This document shows positions 1 to 7,845 of a stretch of 11,894 nucleotides of DNA, piece after piece. Location: NCBI GenBank assembly GCA_036505615.1, contig DASXTB010000107.1, positions 1 to 11,894 of the forward strand, given 5' to 3'. The position numbers and the translations under genes were made by a program. This stretch comes from DASXTB01 sp036505615 (GTDB lineage: Bacteria > Acidobacteriota > UBA6911 > JACQSX01). Within the stretch, counting starts at the first letter, position 1; every line of letters starts with the position of its first letter. The notes beneath the pieces were generated by a model. That model was not told where the DNA came from. It was given only the letters and a program-made list of their open reading frames with translations, and did no database searches.

Positions 1-84
1 GTGGCCGGCTACTCCCAAGAAGAGGAGCGGAAGAACAAAGCTAGCTTTGAGCGACACGCTGATTGTCTTACCATTCGATTTCAT
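1..84 (-). CDS. N-terminus of an exported protein, cut by the window edge
   Basis: A minus-strand reading frame opens with ATG at 84-82 and stays open for 28 codons to the window edge. A GGAGG ribosome binding site (plus-strand cctcc, 91-95) lies 6 nt upstream of the ATG, which is near-ideal spacing. The visible peptide starts MKSNGKTISVSLKASF and continues into a hydrophobic stretch VLPLLFLGVAG, the shape of a Sec signal peptide (basic n-region, then h-region). The mature protein lies outside the window, so its function cannot be called. It is transcribed away from the TonB receptor's stop codon in the same direction, but about 275 nt and the ACG/CGT repeat element lie between them, so co-transcription is uncertain. 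Confidence 0.72.
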   Translation of the reverse strand, partial: MKSNGKTISVSLKASFVLPLLFLGVAGH

Positions 85-90
85 ATCTTG

Positions 91-95
91 CCTCC
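91..95 (-). promoter_or_regulatory. Shine-Dalgarno site GGAGG
   Basis: On the minus strand GGAGG is followed by CAAGAT and then ATG. This site is the main support for calling the truncated left-edge gene, which has only 28 codons inside the window. Confidence 0.7.
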
Positions 96-210
96 AGAAT
101 TTGGGCCAGAACCCCGAATTGCCCCAGTGCCATCCCGCGCAGTAGTCAGCAGGTGCGAAAAATCAATCACTAAGGCCTAGAGTGGCACGGCCACAACCGA
201 AGGAAAAGCC

Positions 211-324
211 GTCTACGGCCACGTTCACGACCACGTCAACGACTACGGCTACGAAAAACAATTCCCAAAAGAGCAGTTGATTGGTGAACGTTGTCGTGGA
301 CGTTGACGTGCACGTGAGCGGCGG
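211..324. repeat. Period-6 ACG/CGT fold-back repeat element
   Basis: On the plus strand ACG occurs at 215, 221, 227, 233, 239, 245 and 251, an exact 6-nt period with variable triplets between. After a 35-nt spacer, CGT occurs at 289, 295, 301, 307 and 313, again with period 6. The right arm is therefore the reverse-complement pattern of the left. A perfect 10-bp pairing exists between cacgtcaacg (232-241) and cgttgacgtg (301-310), with further partial pairing on both sides, so the element can form an imperfect hairpin. Read on the minus strand it gives only low-complexity Thr/Ser-rich and Val/Asp-rich peptide with no homology signal, so I treat it as non-coding. No second copy is obvious in the window. 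Its function is unknown to me. Confidence 0.75.
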
Positions 325-359
325 TTTCCATTCGGCCAAAATTTGGTCAAAAAACCCAT

Positions 360-3300
360 TCAAAATATAAACTTCAATTGCATCCACATGCTGCGAATGC
401 CGGCGTCGGTGAAATCGCGGTTCAGAAAGCGGGAAGGCAAACCCGCTTGCGAACCCGGGGAGCCCACGCTCCTTTCCGGAACCTGAGTGAACTGCGGATG
501 GTTCAAGGCATTGAGCGCCTCCCAGCGAAACTCCAACCGCCTTTGCTCTCTGATCAGGACGGACTTGGAAAGGCTCACGTCAAAATTGTTGATACCGCCC
601 GCCAGGAGCGTGTTACGGCCTACGGTCGAAGCATTGGGCAGTCCAATCCCCTGGACCCAGTGCACGTCTCCTGGAGTGACGCACGCACCGGTGTCCGGGT
701 TGCGGTACCCGGTTGCACAGCTCTGAGAACCGGAAACCGGCGTCAGCACCGCGCGGCTGTTGAGGGGCGCGCTCCGATTGCCGATATCGGGACGGTCATT
801 CCTGAACCCGTCGTTGTTGCGGTCGAAGCCGTTCTCAACGGTGAACGGAGCGCCGGACTGAAACGATGCGATGCCTGCAAGCAACCACCCGCCCAGGGCC
901 TGTTTCCAGAAGCTCCCAGCCGGAGCGGGGACCTCCCACAGGTAGAGAATAGTGAGCCGATGGGTGCGGTCAAAATCGCTTGGCCCGTGATCCAGTCTCA
1001 GCCCACCTTGCGCCACCGGTACCGACGCCAGGTTCCTTTGGTTGTCTTGGTTGGTCATGGCGCCGACTCCATCGCTGGTGCTGTCGAGGTTCCGCGACCA
1101 GGTATAGGAGCCCGTCACTTGCAACCCGCGCGCAAAGCGGCGATCCACGCGCCATTGCATGGCGTGGTAGGACGAATTTCCGTCGCTGGTGCGAATATGT
1201 CGCAGACCGAAGTCCGGATGAAGACGCTGCCCGTTGCCCTGCTGGGGAGCTGGCTGCCGCGGGTTGACATCTGCCCAGGTCGTCAGCTTATGGCTCTCGG
1301 AGCCGACATAGGAACCATCAAGCACGACGTTGTGCGAAAGCTGTCGCTGGAAGCCAAACGACCAGCGCTCCGTGTAGGGATTGCGAAAGTCTTTCTCGAG
1401 GGTGCCGGCTTGCGCATCCAGCAGGCTGGGAGCGCTCGCGAAGACCGGCAGTTGCGCAAACCAGTTCGGCGAGCCGCGGCCTGTCGCCTGGGCGAAAATA
1501 TCGGTGCTGATGGCATTGGGCGTCGAAGTAGCCAGTAACAGTGAGATCATTTGCGTGGGGAACGCGTCGTAACTGATTTGATAGCCCCCGCGCCAAACGG
1601 TTTTGTCCTCTCCAAAAAGCTTGCCTGGCCAGCCGGATCGGAACGACGGCGACCAAGCCAGTCCGAACGCTGGGCCGAAATTGTTGTTGTCCGTGTTCAC
1701 CCGATTCGACTTCAGGAAGTTGTCCGGGTCGAAGCCGGCAAAAGCCGGAAAGCGCAGCGTGTTCGCCGGCTGTCCGAAATTCTCATAGCGTAGCCCCAGC
1801 GTCAGGCTCAGTGAAGGCGCCGGCAGCCACGTGTCCTGGAAGAAGTAAGTTTGGCGGAATTGATCGGGATGGAAAACAGTCGCGCCAAAATCCTTCCGCA
1901 GGCGGCCGGAAGGTCCGCTGAAATCGTCCAGGAAGTTGGCGAAAGCGGAGTAGCCGGCCGCGTTGGTGTAATCGAGCATCCCCTGGGAGTTGGCTGCGGG
2001 AAGCTGGGTCGCCAACTGCCTCAAGAACTCAACGCCGTAACGAAACGTGTGGCGTCCGCTCAGCTTCGCTTGCGTCTCCTGAAACAATAGGTTGTTTGCT
2101 TGCCGGAACTCCAGATTTACCGACGGAATTCCAGGTGAAGCGATTGACGCGATGCTGATGCGCGGCAGGGTTCGCGCCAGCGGGACGGATTGCGGCGAAA
2201 TCCGTGTCACGTAGGCGTTTTGCCTCGCGTAGGAGAAACGGAACTCGTTGGTCCAGCTCGGCGAGAAGGTGTAATGGTCGGTAAAGAGAAGATTTTGGTT
2301 TCGCACAGGCTGATCTATGACAAAGCCGGGAAAGAATACGTCGAGCGGAGAGTTGGTGCGCGAGTCATAGATGTAGCGAAGCGCCAGCCGGTGCGCATCC
2401 GAGCGGTTGTGATCCAGCCGAGCCAGCCACTGCGGCCCTCCATTGGATGCGGGCAGGCCCAGCGGCGCCGTCGCAAATTGCACTACACCTCGATCTACAC
2501 CGGTACTCGGATCCGCGCCAAGCTGCAATCCGATAGGGCTGGCCGAGCCGCGCAAGCCGCCCAGAAGATTCAGATACAGATCCAGCCGCGGGTTCGAAGG
2601 AAATAGAGAGCGAAGTGCGGAAACGGCTGCTTCCGTGGGAACGACCAGCGTAACGTTGCGGGTGGATCGGAGAGTGTCCTGCTGAAAGCCGCCGAAAAAG
2701 AATGTCTTGTCCCTGTGAACAGGCCCTCCCAGAGTAAAACCATAAACGTTTCGGCTGAAAACGGACTGAGGCGTACGGTTTATCTTATCGACGTTGGAAA
2801 CCGAGTTGAAGCGTTGTGACTGGAAGCGCCACAGCAGCGTTCCGTGCAAGCCATTCGTGCCGGACTTGGTAACCACGTTGAAGACGCCGCCGCCGGCGCG
2901 GCCGAACTCGACGCCAAAGTTGCCGGTCTGCACCGATACCTCCTCGACGGCGTCGGCGATGTTGAAGGGCTGCGCGACGCCGGCAAATGCGATGTCGTTG
3001 TTCTCGGTACTGTCCAGCAGATAGTTATTCGCGCGCGGGCGCTGGCCGTTCACCGAGTACGCTACCTCCTTACTTAGTCCGAACACAAGACTGCCGGCAG
3101 GCTCTATGGCGCCCGGTAGCGTGCGTGCCAGCGAAATCGGATTCAGCGACACCAGAGGCAGATCGCGCGCTTCGCGGGATAGGAAGTTGCCTCCTCGCAT
3201 CGGGCTGTCCTGGAGGATCGGCGCCCCTGCCTCCACCGTGATGCTCTCCACCATCGAACCCACCTCCATGGAGAAGTTCAAAGACATCACATCTTGAACG

Positions 3301-3587
3301 TGCAGCTCCACGTCCGGCTTCACGATGGTTCGAAAGGCAAACTTCTGAACGATCACGCGATAGGTTCCGGGAGGAAGGTTCGGAATGTTAAACAGGCCCT
3401 CCGTGTTGGTCTCACCGGAGAAAGTGACGTTGGTTTCAACGTTGGTGGCCTCCACCTTCACCCCGGCAATGATCCCTCCGGAAGGATCTGTCACCCGCCC
3501 AGTCACGGTCGCCGTCGGACCCGCTAAAATGACGCGTGTGATGAGGAAAACACTTAATAACAACGCAAGTGGCGAAGAGAGTTGCAT
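360..3587 (-). CDS. TonB-dependent receptor, Oar-like, with carboxypeptidase-regulatory-like N-domain
   Basis: An outer-membrane beta-barrel of 1075 residues, presumed to take up a large substrate with TonB energy; the substrate is unknown. A signal peptide covers about residues 1-22 (cleavage near ILA|GP). Residues 25-106 form a carboxypeptidase-regulatory-like beta-sandwich (TGRVTDPSGG, then GLFNIPNLPPGTYRV). A plug domain follows at about 120-247 (SVNGQRPRANNYLLD, and EFGRAGGGVFNVVTKSGTN, typical of Oar-like receptors). The rest is barrel and ends in the aromatic QLKFIF, as expected for BAM recognition. An acidic loop DRNNDGFRND (922-931) resembles a calcium loop, and C957 and C969 may form a disulfide. 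The length is normal for the acidobacterial family and I see no frameshift. The ATG at 3587 lies 16 nt after the stop of the PAP2 gene, so the two form an operon. No convincing terminator is seen after the stop codon. Confidence 0.93.
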   Translation of the reverse strand: MQLSSPLALLLSVFLITRVILAGPTATVTGRVTDPSGGIIAGVKVEATNVETNVTFSGETNTEGLFNIPNLPPGTYRVIVQKFAFRTIVKPDVELHVQDVMSLNFSMEVGSMVESITVEAGAPILQDSPMRGGNFLSREARDLPLVSLNPISLARTLPGAIEPAGSLVFGLSKEVAYSVNGQRPRANNYLLDSTENNDIAFAGVAQPFNIADAVEEVSVQTGNFGVEFGRAGGGVFNVVTKSGTNGLHGTLLWRFQSQRFNSVSNVDKINRTPQSVFSRNVYGFTLGGPVHRDKTFFFGGFQQDTLRSTRNVTLVVPTEAAVSALRSLFPSNPRLDLYLNLLGGLRGSASPIGLQLGADPSTGVDRGVVQFATAPLGLPASNGGPQWLARLDHNRSDAHRLALRYIYDSRTNSPLDVFFPGFVIDQPVRNQNLLFTDHYTFSPSWTNEFRFSYARQNAYVTRISPQSVPLARTLPRISIASIASPGIPSVNLEFRQANNLLFQETQAKLSGRHTFRYGVEFLRQLATQLPAANSQGMLDYTNAAGYSAFANFLDDFSGPSGRLRKDFGATVFHPDQFRQTYFFQDTWLPAPSLSLTLGLRYENFGQPANTLRFPAFAGFDPDNFLKSNRVNTDNNNFGPAFGLAWSPSFRSGWPGKLFGEDKTVWRGGYQISYDAFPTQMISLLLATSTPNAISTDIFAQATGRGSPNWFAQLPVFASAPSLLDAQAGTLEKDFRNPYTERWSFGFQRQLSHNVVLDGSYVGSESHKLTTWADVNPRQPAPQQGNGQRLHPDFGLRHIRTSDGNSSYHAMQWRVDRRFARGLQVTGSYTWSRNLDSTSDGVGAMTNQDNQRNLASVPVAQGGLRLDHGPSDFDRTHRLTILYLWEVPAPAGSFWKQALGGWLLAGIASFQSGAPFTVENGFDRNNDGFRNDRPDIGNRSAPLNSRAVLTPVSGSQSCATGYRNPDTGACVTPGDVHWVQGIGLPNASTVGRNTLLAGGINNFDVSLSKSVLIREQRRLEFRWEALNALNHPQFTQVPERSVGSPGSQAGLPSRFLNRDFTDAGIRSMWMQLKFIF

Positions 3588-3603
3588 GGTTCTCGTTGGC
3601 TTA

Positions 3604-5283
3604 CTACCTCGGTGATACTGTTAGGGTTGCTGAAACAGTTGCGAAATCACCGCTGAAGTCGTTGATAATTTCGTGAGAACGCACACCATTAATCACCCAC
3701 GTTCCAGTGGCAGCCCCCATCAAAACCGCATGTCCAGCGGAGATTCCCCGCTGTGCATTAAAGGCAACTTCATCTGTGGTACCGTCCGGACGACGGAAGC
3801 GGATATCAAAATAAGTTCTCTCATTAAGATTCAGCCCCGACATCGTCGCTGTGAACGAATCGCCAATTTGAACAGTGGTGGGAGTCAATTTGAGGTCAAT
3901 GACAAGCGATTCGAACTGCGAGCCATCTTTTTTTGCCCGTTCAATCACAAGTTGGGCAACCGACCGACCGAGGGCCAGTCCGGCATCCGTATCGCTTCTA
4001 TAATGAATCCCGGCCCAAATGCGCGACTCGGCGGCCTCCTCCGCCTGCCGGTTGAGGGCCTCGGCGTCGCGTGGAAACAGATAAGCCAGCGCCCATGCGG
4101 TTGCCCCCGAGTTGCACGCGTGCGCTCCTGGATAACTGGGATGATTGGGTGTCGGGAAGACTGGGGTCGCGCCCTGCTGGTAGGGACGAATCTGCCAGTA
4201 GGTATACTTTGCATCCCAGCAGGCGACAAAAGTATCGTACCAGGCTACGTTAGCAATGGCACGGACGCGCGCCGCTCGAGGAGGATTCTCATCGAGTCGG
4301 TATTCAGCAATCTTCTGACTGATGACGCGATTCCAGATCGACCGGGGCCCTTGCCAGTAAAAAGCGGCCTCGTTTGTGTTGAAGGTGCGTTGGAAATCTT
4401 TGACTTTAGCGGCCTCGCCTTTTCCAGCGTCCGAATTGCAATCCGGAGGTGGACCGGGCCTGAGCTGATCCCCAGATTTGAGCACCCACGTCCGCCAAGT
4501 TCCCGCGAGGGGCGTGGCGGGAGGCGCGCCGGTTTCGGGGCGCCAAGCGCACGGACCGGTTGGAACGCTTCCGGTCCATGGTTTGTCTGAGCCATCTTTC
4601 CGCGCCCACTCGATTACCAGAGTCGCGACGGCGCGGCCCAGTTCGAGACCTGCCTTGACGTCGCTCGGGTAATGCACACCGGCTAATAACCGCGACCGCC
4701 CGGCCTCCTCGGCCTTGTCGCGGTAAAACTTAGCCTGAGCAGGGAAGAGATAAGCTAGCACTTCGGACGCGGCACCGGCGACCGCTGCATGCTCGCTAGG
4801 GTATGAAGGACTGTGCGGATCAGGCACTACAGTGCTCAGCGACGGGTCCGCCTGGCTTGGCCGCGGACGGTTAAAGATGTACTTCGAATCCCAGGCCGCA
4901 ATTGTCGCGTCATAAATGGCCACATTCAGTAAGGCCAAAGGGCGCGCGTTAGCGGCACCGGCCCCGAGGGAATATGTCATCTCAACCCACCGAAAGCCCG
5001 GATCGGAAGTGTCCCAGAAATTTATAAGATCGCGCGCCGCAACATCGCGCTCACTCTCTAGGGCTCGCAACTGTGCGATTTCAGCCACAGTCGCTCCACT
5101 ATCGGGAGGAGGAGGAAGTCTCAATTGGCTGCCTGAGGTAAGCACCCAAGTCTTCCACGTTCCGGCTAGAGGCTCGACTTGCTGCGCCCAGCCAATCTTT
5201 GAACCCAGCGTGACCAGAACAAGTCCGATGAGCACTAGCTCGCGGAGACGACAACCTGTCCTGCAGATAATTTTAGTTTTCAT
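3604..5283 (-). CDS. Secreted protein with two tandem PAP2/vanadium-haloperoxidase-like domains
   Basis: A 559-residue exported protein. The signal peptide is about residues 1-33 (RLRE, then a hydrophobic stretch ending GWA|QQ). Two homologous units start with PLAGTWKTWVLTSGSQLR (38-55) and PLAGTWRTWVLKSGDQLR (258-275). Each has the three PAP2/haloperoxidase motifs. Unit 1 has K134, R141-P142, PSEH (162-165), and S197-R198 with H204 and D208. Unit 2 has K359, R366-P367, PGAH (385-388), and S420-R421 with H427 and D431. The Lys, Arg and His residues that bind phosphate or vanadate are kept in both, but the canonical PSGH is altered in each. The last ~100 residues look like an Ig-type beta domain. 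Acid phosphatase or vanadium-dependent haloperoxidase activity are both possible and the sequence does not decide. It is the first gene of an operon with the TonB receptor. The start is the ATG at 5283, preceded by a G-rich stretch (GGGGGATAGAAC). Confidence 0.88.
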   Translation of the reverse strand: MKTKIICRTGCRLRELVLIGLVLVTLGSKIGWAQQVEPLAGTWKTWVLTSGSQLRLPPPPDSGATVAEIAQLRALESERDVAARDLINFWDTSDPGFRWVEMTYSLGAGAANARPLALLNVAIYDATIAAWDSKYIFNRPRPSQADPSLSTVVPDPHSPSYPSEHAAVAGAASEVLAYLFPAQAKFYRDKAEEAGRSRLLAGVHYPSDVKAGLELGRAVATLVIEWARKDGSDKPWTGSVPTGPCAWRPETGAPPATPLAGTWRTWVLKSGDQLRPGPPPDCNSDAGKGEAAKVKDFQRTFNTNEAAFYWQGPRSIWNRVISQKIAEYRLDENPPRAARVRAIANVAWYDTFVACWDAKYTYWQIRPYQQGATPVFPTPNHPSYPGAHACNSGATAWALAYLFPRDAEALNRQAEEAAESRIWAGIHYRSDTDAGLALGRSVAQLVIERAKKDGSQFESLVIDLKLTPTTVQIGDSFTATMSGLNLNERTYFDIRFRRPDGTTDEVAFNAQRGISAGHAVLMGAATGTWVINGVRSHEIINDFSGDFATVSATLTVSPR

Positions 5284-5465
5284 GTTCTATCCCCCGTCCT
5301 TTCTGCTCTTTGTTTCCGTTGAATCAGTATGCCGCCCCAATCGGCCTTTTGTACCCACCGGTATTCCGTTTGAGGATTGAGAATTATTCAGGGCGCCGAT
5401 GTAGGTTCCCAGGGTGCGCAATGCCATTGCCAGGGATTGATGGCGGATTATTCACACATTTTTTG
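5284..5465 (-). promoter_or_regulatory. Leader/promoter region of the PAP2-TonB receptor operon
   Basis: The gap between the PAP2 start and the terminator of the anti-sigma gene must hold the operon promoter. I see no close match to -35/-10 boxes. It does hold a pair of short direct repeats 60 nt apart: ggattga at 5374-5380 and 5434-5440, each followed by attattca (5383-5390 and 5447-5454). These could be a protein-binding site, but the spacing within the pair differs (2 against 6 nt), so this is weak. Confidence 0.35.
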
Positions 5466-5506
5466 TAGCGAGAAGAAAAGCCGCGCAGCGGCTGGCTTTG
5501 TCGCTA
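5466..5506 (-). terminator. Intrinsic terminator of the sigma/anti-sigma operon
   Basis: On the minus strand the perfect hairpin AGCCGC-TGC-GCGGCT (5493-5479) is followed directly by TTTCTTCTC, a U-rich tract. An outer pairing of tagcga (5466-5471) with tcgcta (5501-5506) can extend the structure. It lies about 50 nt beyond the stop of the anti-sigma gene, where a terminator is expected. Confidence 0.78.
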
Positions 5507-5543
5507 GAGAGATTTGTGAATCATCCGGGTTGATGAGAGCAGT

Positions 5544-6878
5544 TCACGGATGATTGGGATTCGCCCTAAGGTAAGCGTACAGGAGTTTGTGGCCCGTTGG
5601 TCTGGCGCTTCCGCCCGGCGGCTCGACGGTAACAAAAACCGAGTCGATTTCTGCCAGAACGGCCGGATCCTCGAACTTGAGCACCCAGCGGTTCTGCTTT
5701 TGATCGTCGATATAGAAAATTCCCAAACTTTTGGCCCGGCTCTGAGTCGGCCCGCGGGATCCCCAAACTTGGAAGGAAGCATTTCGCTTCGTCATGCCCC
5801 GATCGCCCAGGTCAAAGGCATAAAAGATCAGCGACTTTTCCTCGGTATAAAAAACGCGGCCAAAAGCCCGCTTGTCCTTGCCTTTGCTGTCTACGTCGAA
5901 CACATCAACAATATGGAGATTGCGGGCACCCATCAGGTCATGGATGTCGCGCCCCGCCGCCAACAAGCTCCTTTGCCGTTCCAGGCTTTCTGTTTGGGCG
6001 CTTAATTTTTCTGACAATTCCTGGATCTGGAGCCCTTGAGAGGTAATCGCCGCGGCATCTTTGGATCGGCTCTCACGAAGGCTCTGGAGTTCTCCATTGA
6101 CTCGGGCGATCACCTGTTCGGCCTCCGCCAGCTTGTTTGTCACTTGAATTCGGGAATGGCTCGCTTCTTCGAACTGCGCTCTCGAAGCTTGTAGTTCGAA
6201 AGCGGTCGCCTGCAGTTGCTCCTGAAGCGCTTTCGAGCGCGCTTCTGCGGTCGCATAGTCCTGGCGTACTTCGACAAGCGCAGGGTCTATTTGCGGAGTT
6301 GCGACGACGGGCGGAGCGGGAGCTTTCTCGTGCGACGACAGGCTTCCGGACTGACTTTCCTGCGCCGGGCTATGTCCGGGTCTATCTTGTTGGCTGATTT
6401 GTCTGCTCATCGCAGCCATATCCGCAGCTAATATCCTGTAGCGCGCGTTGCTTTGGCGCAAGTTGTAACCTAGAATTCCCACCGTCGCCAGCAACAAAAC
6501 AATTGCCAGCGCAGCAACCGGTGCGTAGCCCAGTCCAGGCAACAACCAAATTCCCAACTTGCTCGCAAGCGTATCGCGCAAAGGCACGCGTGAAACTGCA
6601 AGACCCTGTTTGCGCGCCCGTGTTAGAAATCGTTCGCGGTATGAAGAATTCTCAAAAAAAAGCCCCGGCAGCTTGGAAGAACCCATTAGTTCCGAATCCA
6701 CCAGCGGCAGTTTGTTGTGAAGAAGGTCGATAAAATCGGCATAGGCAGACTGGCACTGAGCGCAGTGTTGCATGTGATCCCGCAGTTCTACAAACTCCTG
6801 TTCGCTGATCTGCCCGCTTGCCGCCAGCGCGCAAAGTTCCTCGAAGTGTTCGGGATGAGATTCTTCATGATTCAACAT
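5544..6878 (-). CDS. Membrane anti-sigma factor, zf-HC2 head and RskA-like C-terminal domain
   Basis: A 444-residue partner of the ECF sigma factor encoded just upstream. The cytoplasmic head carries HxxxCxxC (H35, C39, C42), the zinc-binding anti-sigma (zf-HC2) motif that holds the sigma factor. One transmembrane helix lies at about 119-138 (APVAALAIVLLLATVGILGY). Then follows a Gln/Glu/Ala-rich segment of about 150 residues (160-310) with the heptad look of a coiled coil. The C-terminal domain (about 320-444) contains FDVDSKGK, ASFQVWG, SLGIFYID and VFVTVEPPGGS; the last is characteristic of the RskA (anti-sigma-K) C-terminal domain. Predicted topology is N-in, C-out, so the sensor part is periplasmic. 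The ATG overlaps the sigma stop by 14 nt (6865-6878), pointing to translational coupling. The long coiled coil makes it larger than most RskA proteins. The signal it senses is unknown. Confidence 0.87.
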   Translation of the reverse strand: MLNHEESHPEHFEELCALAASGQISEQEFVELRDHMQHCAQCQSAYADFIDLLHNKLPLVDSELMGSSKLPGLFFENSSYRERFLTRARKQGLAVSRVPLRDTLASKLGIWLLPGLGYAPVAALAIVLLLATVGILGYNLRQSNARYRILAADMAAMSRQISQQDRPGHSPAQESQSGSLSSHEKAPAPPVVATPQIDPALVEVRQDYATAEARSKALQEQLQATAFELQASRAQFEEASHSRIQVTNKLAEAEQVIARVNGELQSLRESRSKDAAAITSQGLQIQELSEKLSAQTESLERQRSLLAAGRDIHDLMGARNLHIVDVFDVDSKGKDKRAFGRVFYTEEKSLIFYAFDLGDRGMTKRNASFQVWGSRGPTQSRAKSLGIFYIDDQKQNRWVLKFEDPAVLAEIDSVFVTVEPPGGSARPTGHKLLYAYLRANPNHP

Positions 6879-7542
6879 CGTTGGCCTCCCGGTCGAAATT
6901 CCTGGGCTGTTGTCCGGAACCAGGCTGGGCCAGCAGAAATTTCCTCAGCCCCTGCAGCCCGCGATAGTAATAGTGCCGGACATTGGGCAGCGATTCCTCC
7001 GTCCGTTCGGCAATTTCGCTGAGCAAGAGCCCCTGGAAACAAACCAGTTCCAGTGTTTTTCGCTGGTTCGCATTCAAGGTTGCCAGCCCTTGCTCAATGA
7101 CCCGCCTCCATTCCTGAAACGTCAAGCCTCGCCACGAGGTATCCGGGGAATTGGATTCGGAGACCTCATGTTCTGTAATCTGGTGCCGATCATAGAAATT
7201 TCTGAGCGCAAGGTACTGCCGGCGGTTCAGACTCCTGTGGTAGGCATATTGGAGAATCCAGGTTTTCGCGCTGCCCTTGGCGGGGTCAAACTGAGCGGCT
7301 TTGTTGAAGATTTCAAAAAAGACATCCTGCATCAAATCTTCCGCCTCACCTGGGTCACGAAGGATTCTCGAAGCAATTTTCAAAACAAGCCGGTAAAAGC
7401 GATCAAACAGAGTGGCTAAGGCCCTCGGATTTCCCTGGCGGAGCTGCTTCATCACCTCTTCGTCAGACAGGTTTTGCATTCGGGCAGTAACAACGCCGAA
7501 GGCGGAAGTTGCGCGGTCTGGGACAACAGTTTGGTTATGCAC
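6865..7542 (-). CDS. ECF-type RNA polymerase sigma factor (SigK-like)
   Basis: A 225-residue alternative sigma factor. Region 2 spans about residues 38-115 (LATLFDRFYRLV, then DPGEAEDLMQDVFFEIF, then GSAKTWILQYAYHRSLNRR), with the usual -10 recognition helix. Region 4 spans about 150-210 (LATLNANQRKTLEL, then the helix-turn-helix LSEIAERTEESLPNVRHYYYRGLQGLR). The start is GTG at 7542: an in-frame TGA at 7548-7546 prevents a longer form, and an AGGG lies 7 nt upstream. The internal ATG at 7479 has no ribosome binding site, though it would leave region 2 intact. The gene heads an operon with the anti-sigma factor and probably autoregulates it, as is usual for such pairs. I cannot see a distinct promoter. 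Confidence 0.92.
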   Translation of the reverse strand: MHNQTVVPDRATSAFGVVTARMQNLSDEEVMKQLRQGNPRALATLFDRFYRLVLKIASRILRDPGEAEDLMQDVFFEIFNKAAQFDPAKGSAKTWILQYAYHRSLNRRQYLALRNFYDRHQITEHEVSESNSPDTSWRGLTFQEWRRVIEQGLATLNANQRKTLELVCFQGLLLSEIAERTEESLPNVRHYYYRGLQGLRKFLLAQPGSGQQPRNFDREANDVES

Positions 7543-7588
7543 AATTCAACCCTTTGTCTGAGCCCATGGCGCCCCCGCACAAGTTCCC

Positions 7589-7843
7589 TTAGCAGCTTCC
7601 GGCAAACGGGATCTTCGCAGAACTCCTCATATACAATATGCCTGGGACTTGGGCCGTTTGTACCACAGAAATAAAGAAAATTTTTCCGCCGGCGAGTTCT
7701 CCTTCGAGCAGATTTGCCTCGCGTTTACTCGCTTCGCCTAGGAAGAGCACTGGGGTTGCCGTGGGCTCCCCTTGGATCTCGCAGAGGCGCAGCACAACCG
7801 AATTATGCCGGTCGGATTTCTGAAGCGCTGTCACGACTAGGTC
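7589..7843 (-). pseudogene. Remnant of the C-terminus of a GH38-type alpha-mannosidase
   Basis: The minus-strand frame from 7843 reads DLVVTALQKSD, then SVVLRLCEIQGEPTAT, then EANLLEG. This follows the order seen at the C-terminus of family-38 alpha-mannosidases (a VLTALKK-type strand, then VVLRxxExxG, then the NLLE segment). The similarity runs to about 7667; the last ~25 codons to the stop at 7589 do not fit and look degenerate. The catalytic part of the enzyme (normally about 800-1000 residues) is absent. There is no convincing start codon, since the frame reads straight out of the tRNA 3' end. I recognised the match by memory of family patterns, without an alignment. It could also be a random open frame, but the run of matching motifs makes a fossil fragment the better reading. 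Confidence 0.42.
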
Positions 7844-7845
7844 AT

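Noticed and set aside
211..324. CRISPR array as an explanation of the periodic repeat
   Set aside because: Only trinucleotides recur at 6-nt steps, with no 25-40 nt repeats or spacers. The two halves are in inverted orientation.
335..349. Terminator after the TonB receptor at ggccaaaatttggtc
   Set aside because: The palindrome leaves almost no loop and its T-run lies on the wrong side for the minus-strand transcript.
163..387. A 74-codon minus-strand frame over the ACG/CGT repeat
   Set aside because: The peptide is low-complexity (Thr/Ser runs, then Val/Asp runs) created by the 6-nt period. It overlaps the receptor's 3' end and lacks a good start.
378..1538. A 386-codon plus-strand open frame
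   Set aside because: It lies wholly opposite the TonB receptor, whose domains are clear. The translation is Arg/Ala/Val-rich with no recognisable motif, as expected for an antisense shadow in G+C-rich DNA.
3673..4590. A 305-codon plus-strand open frame
   Set aside because: It is antisense to the PAP2-domain gene, with no ribosome binding site or domain. The opposite strand carries two sets of catalytic motifs.
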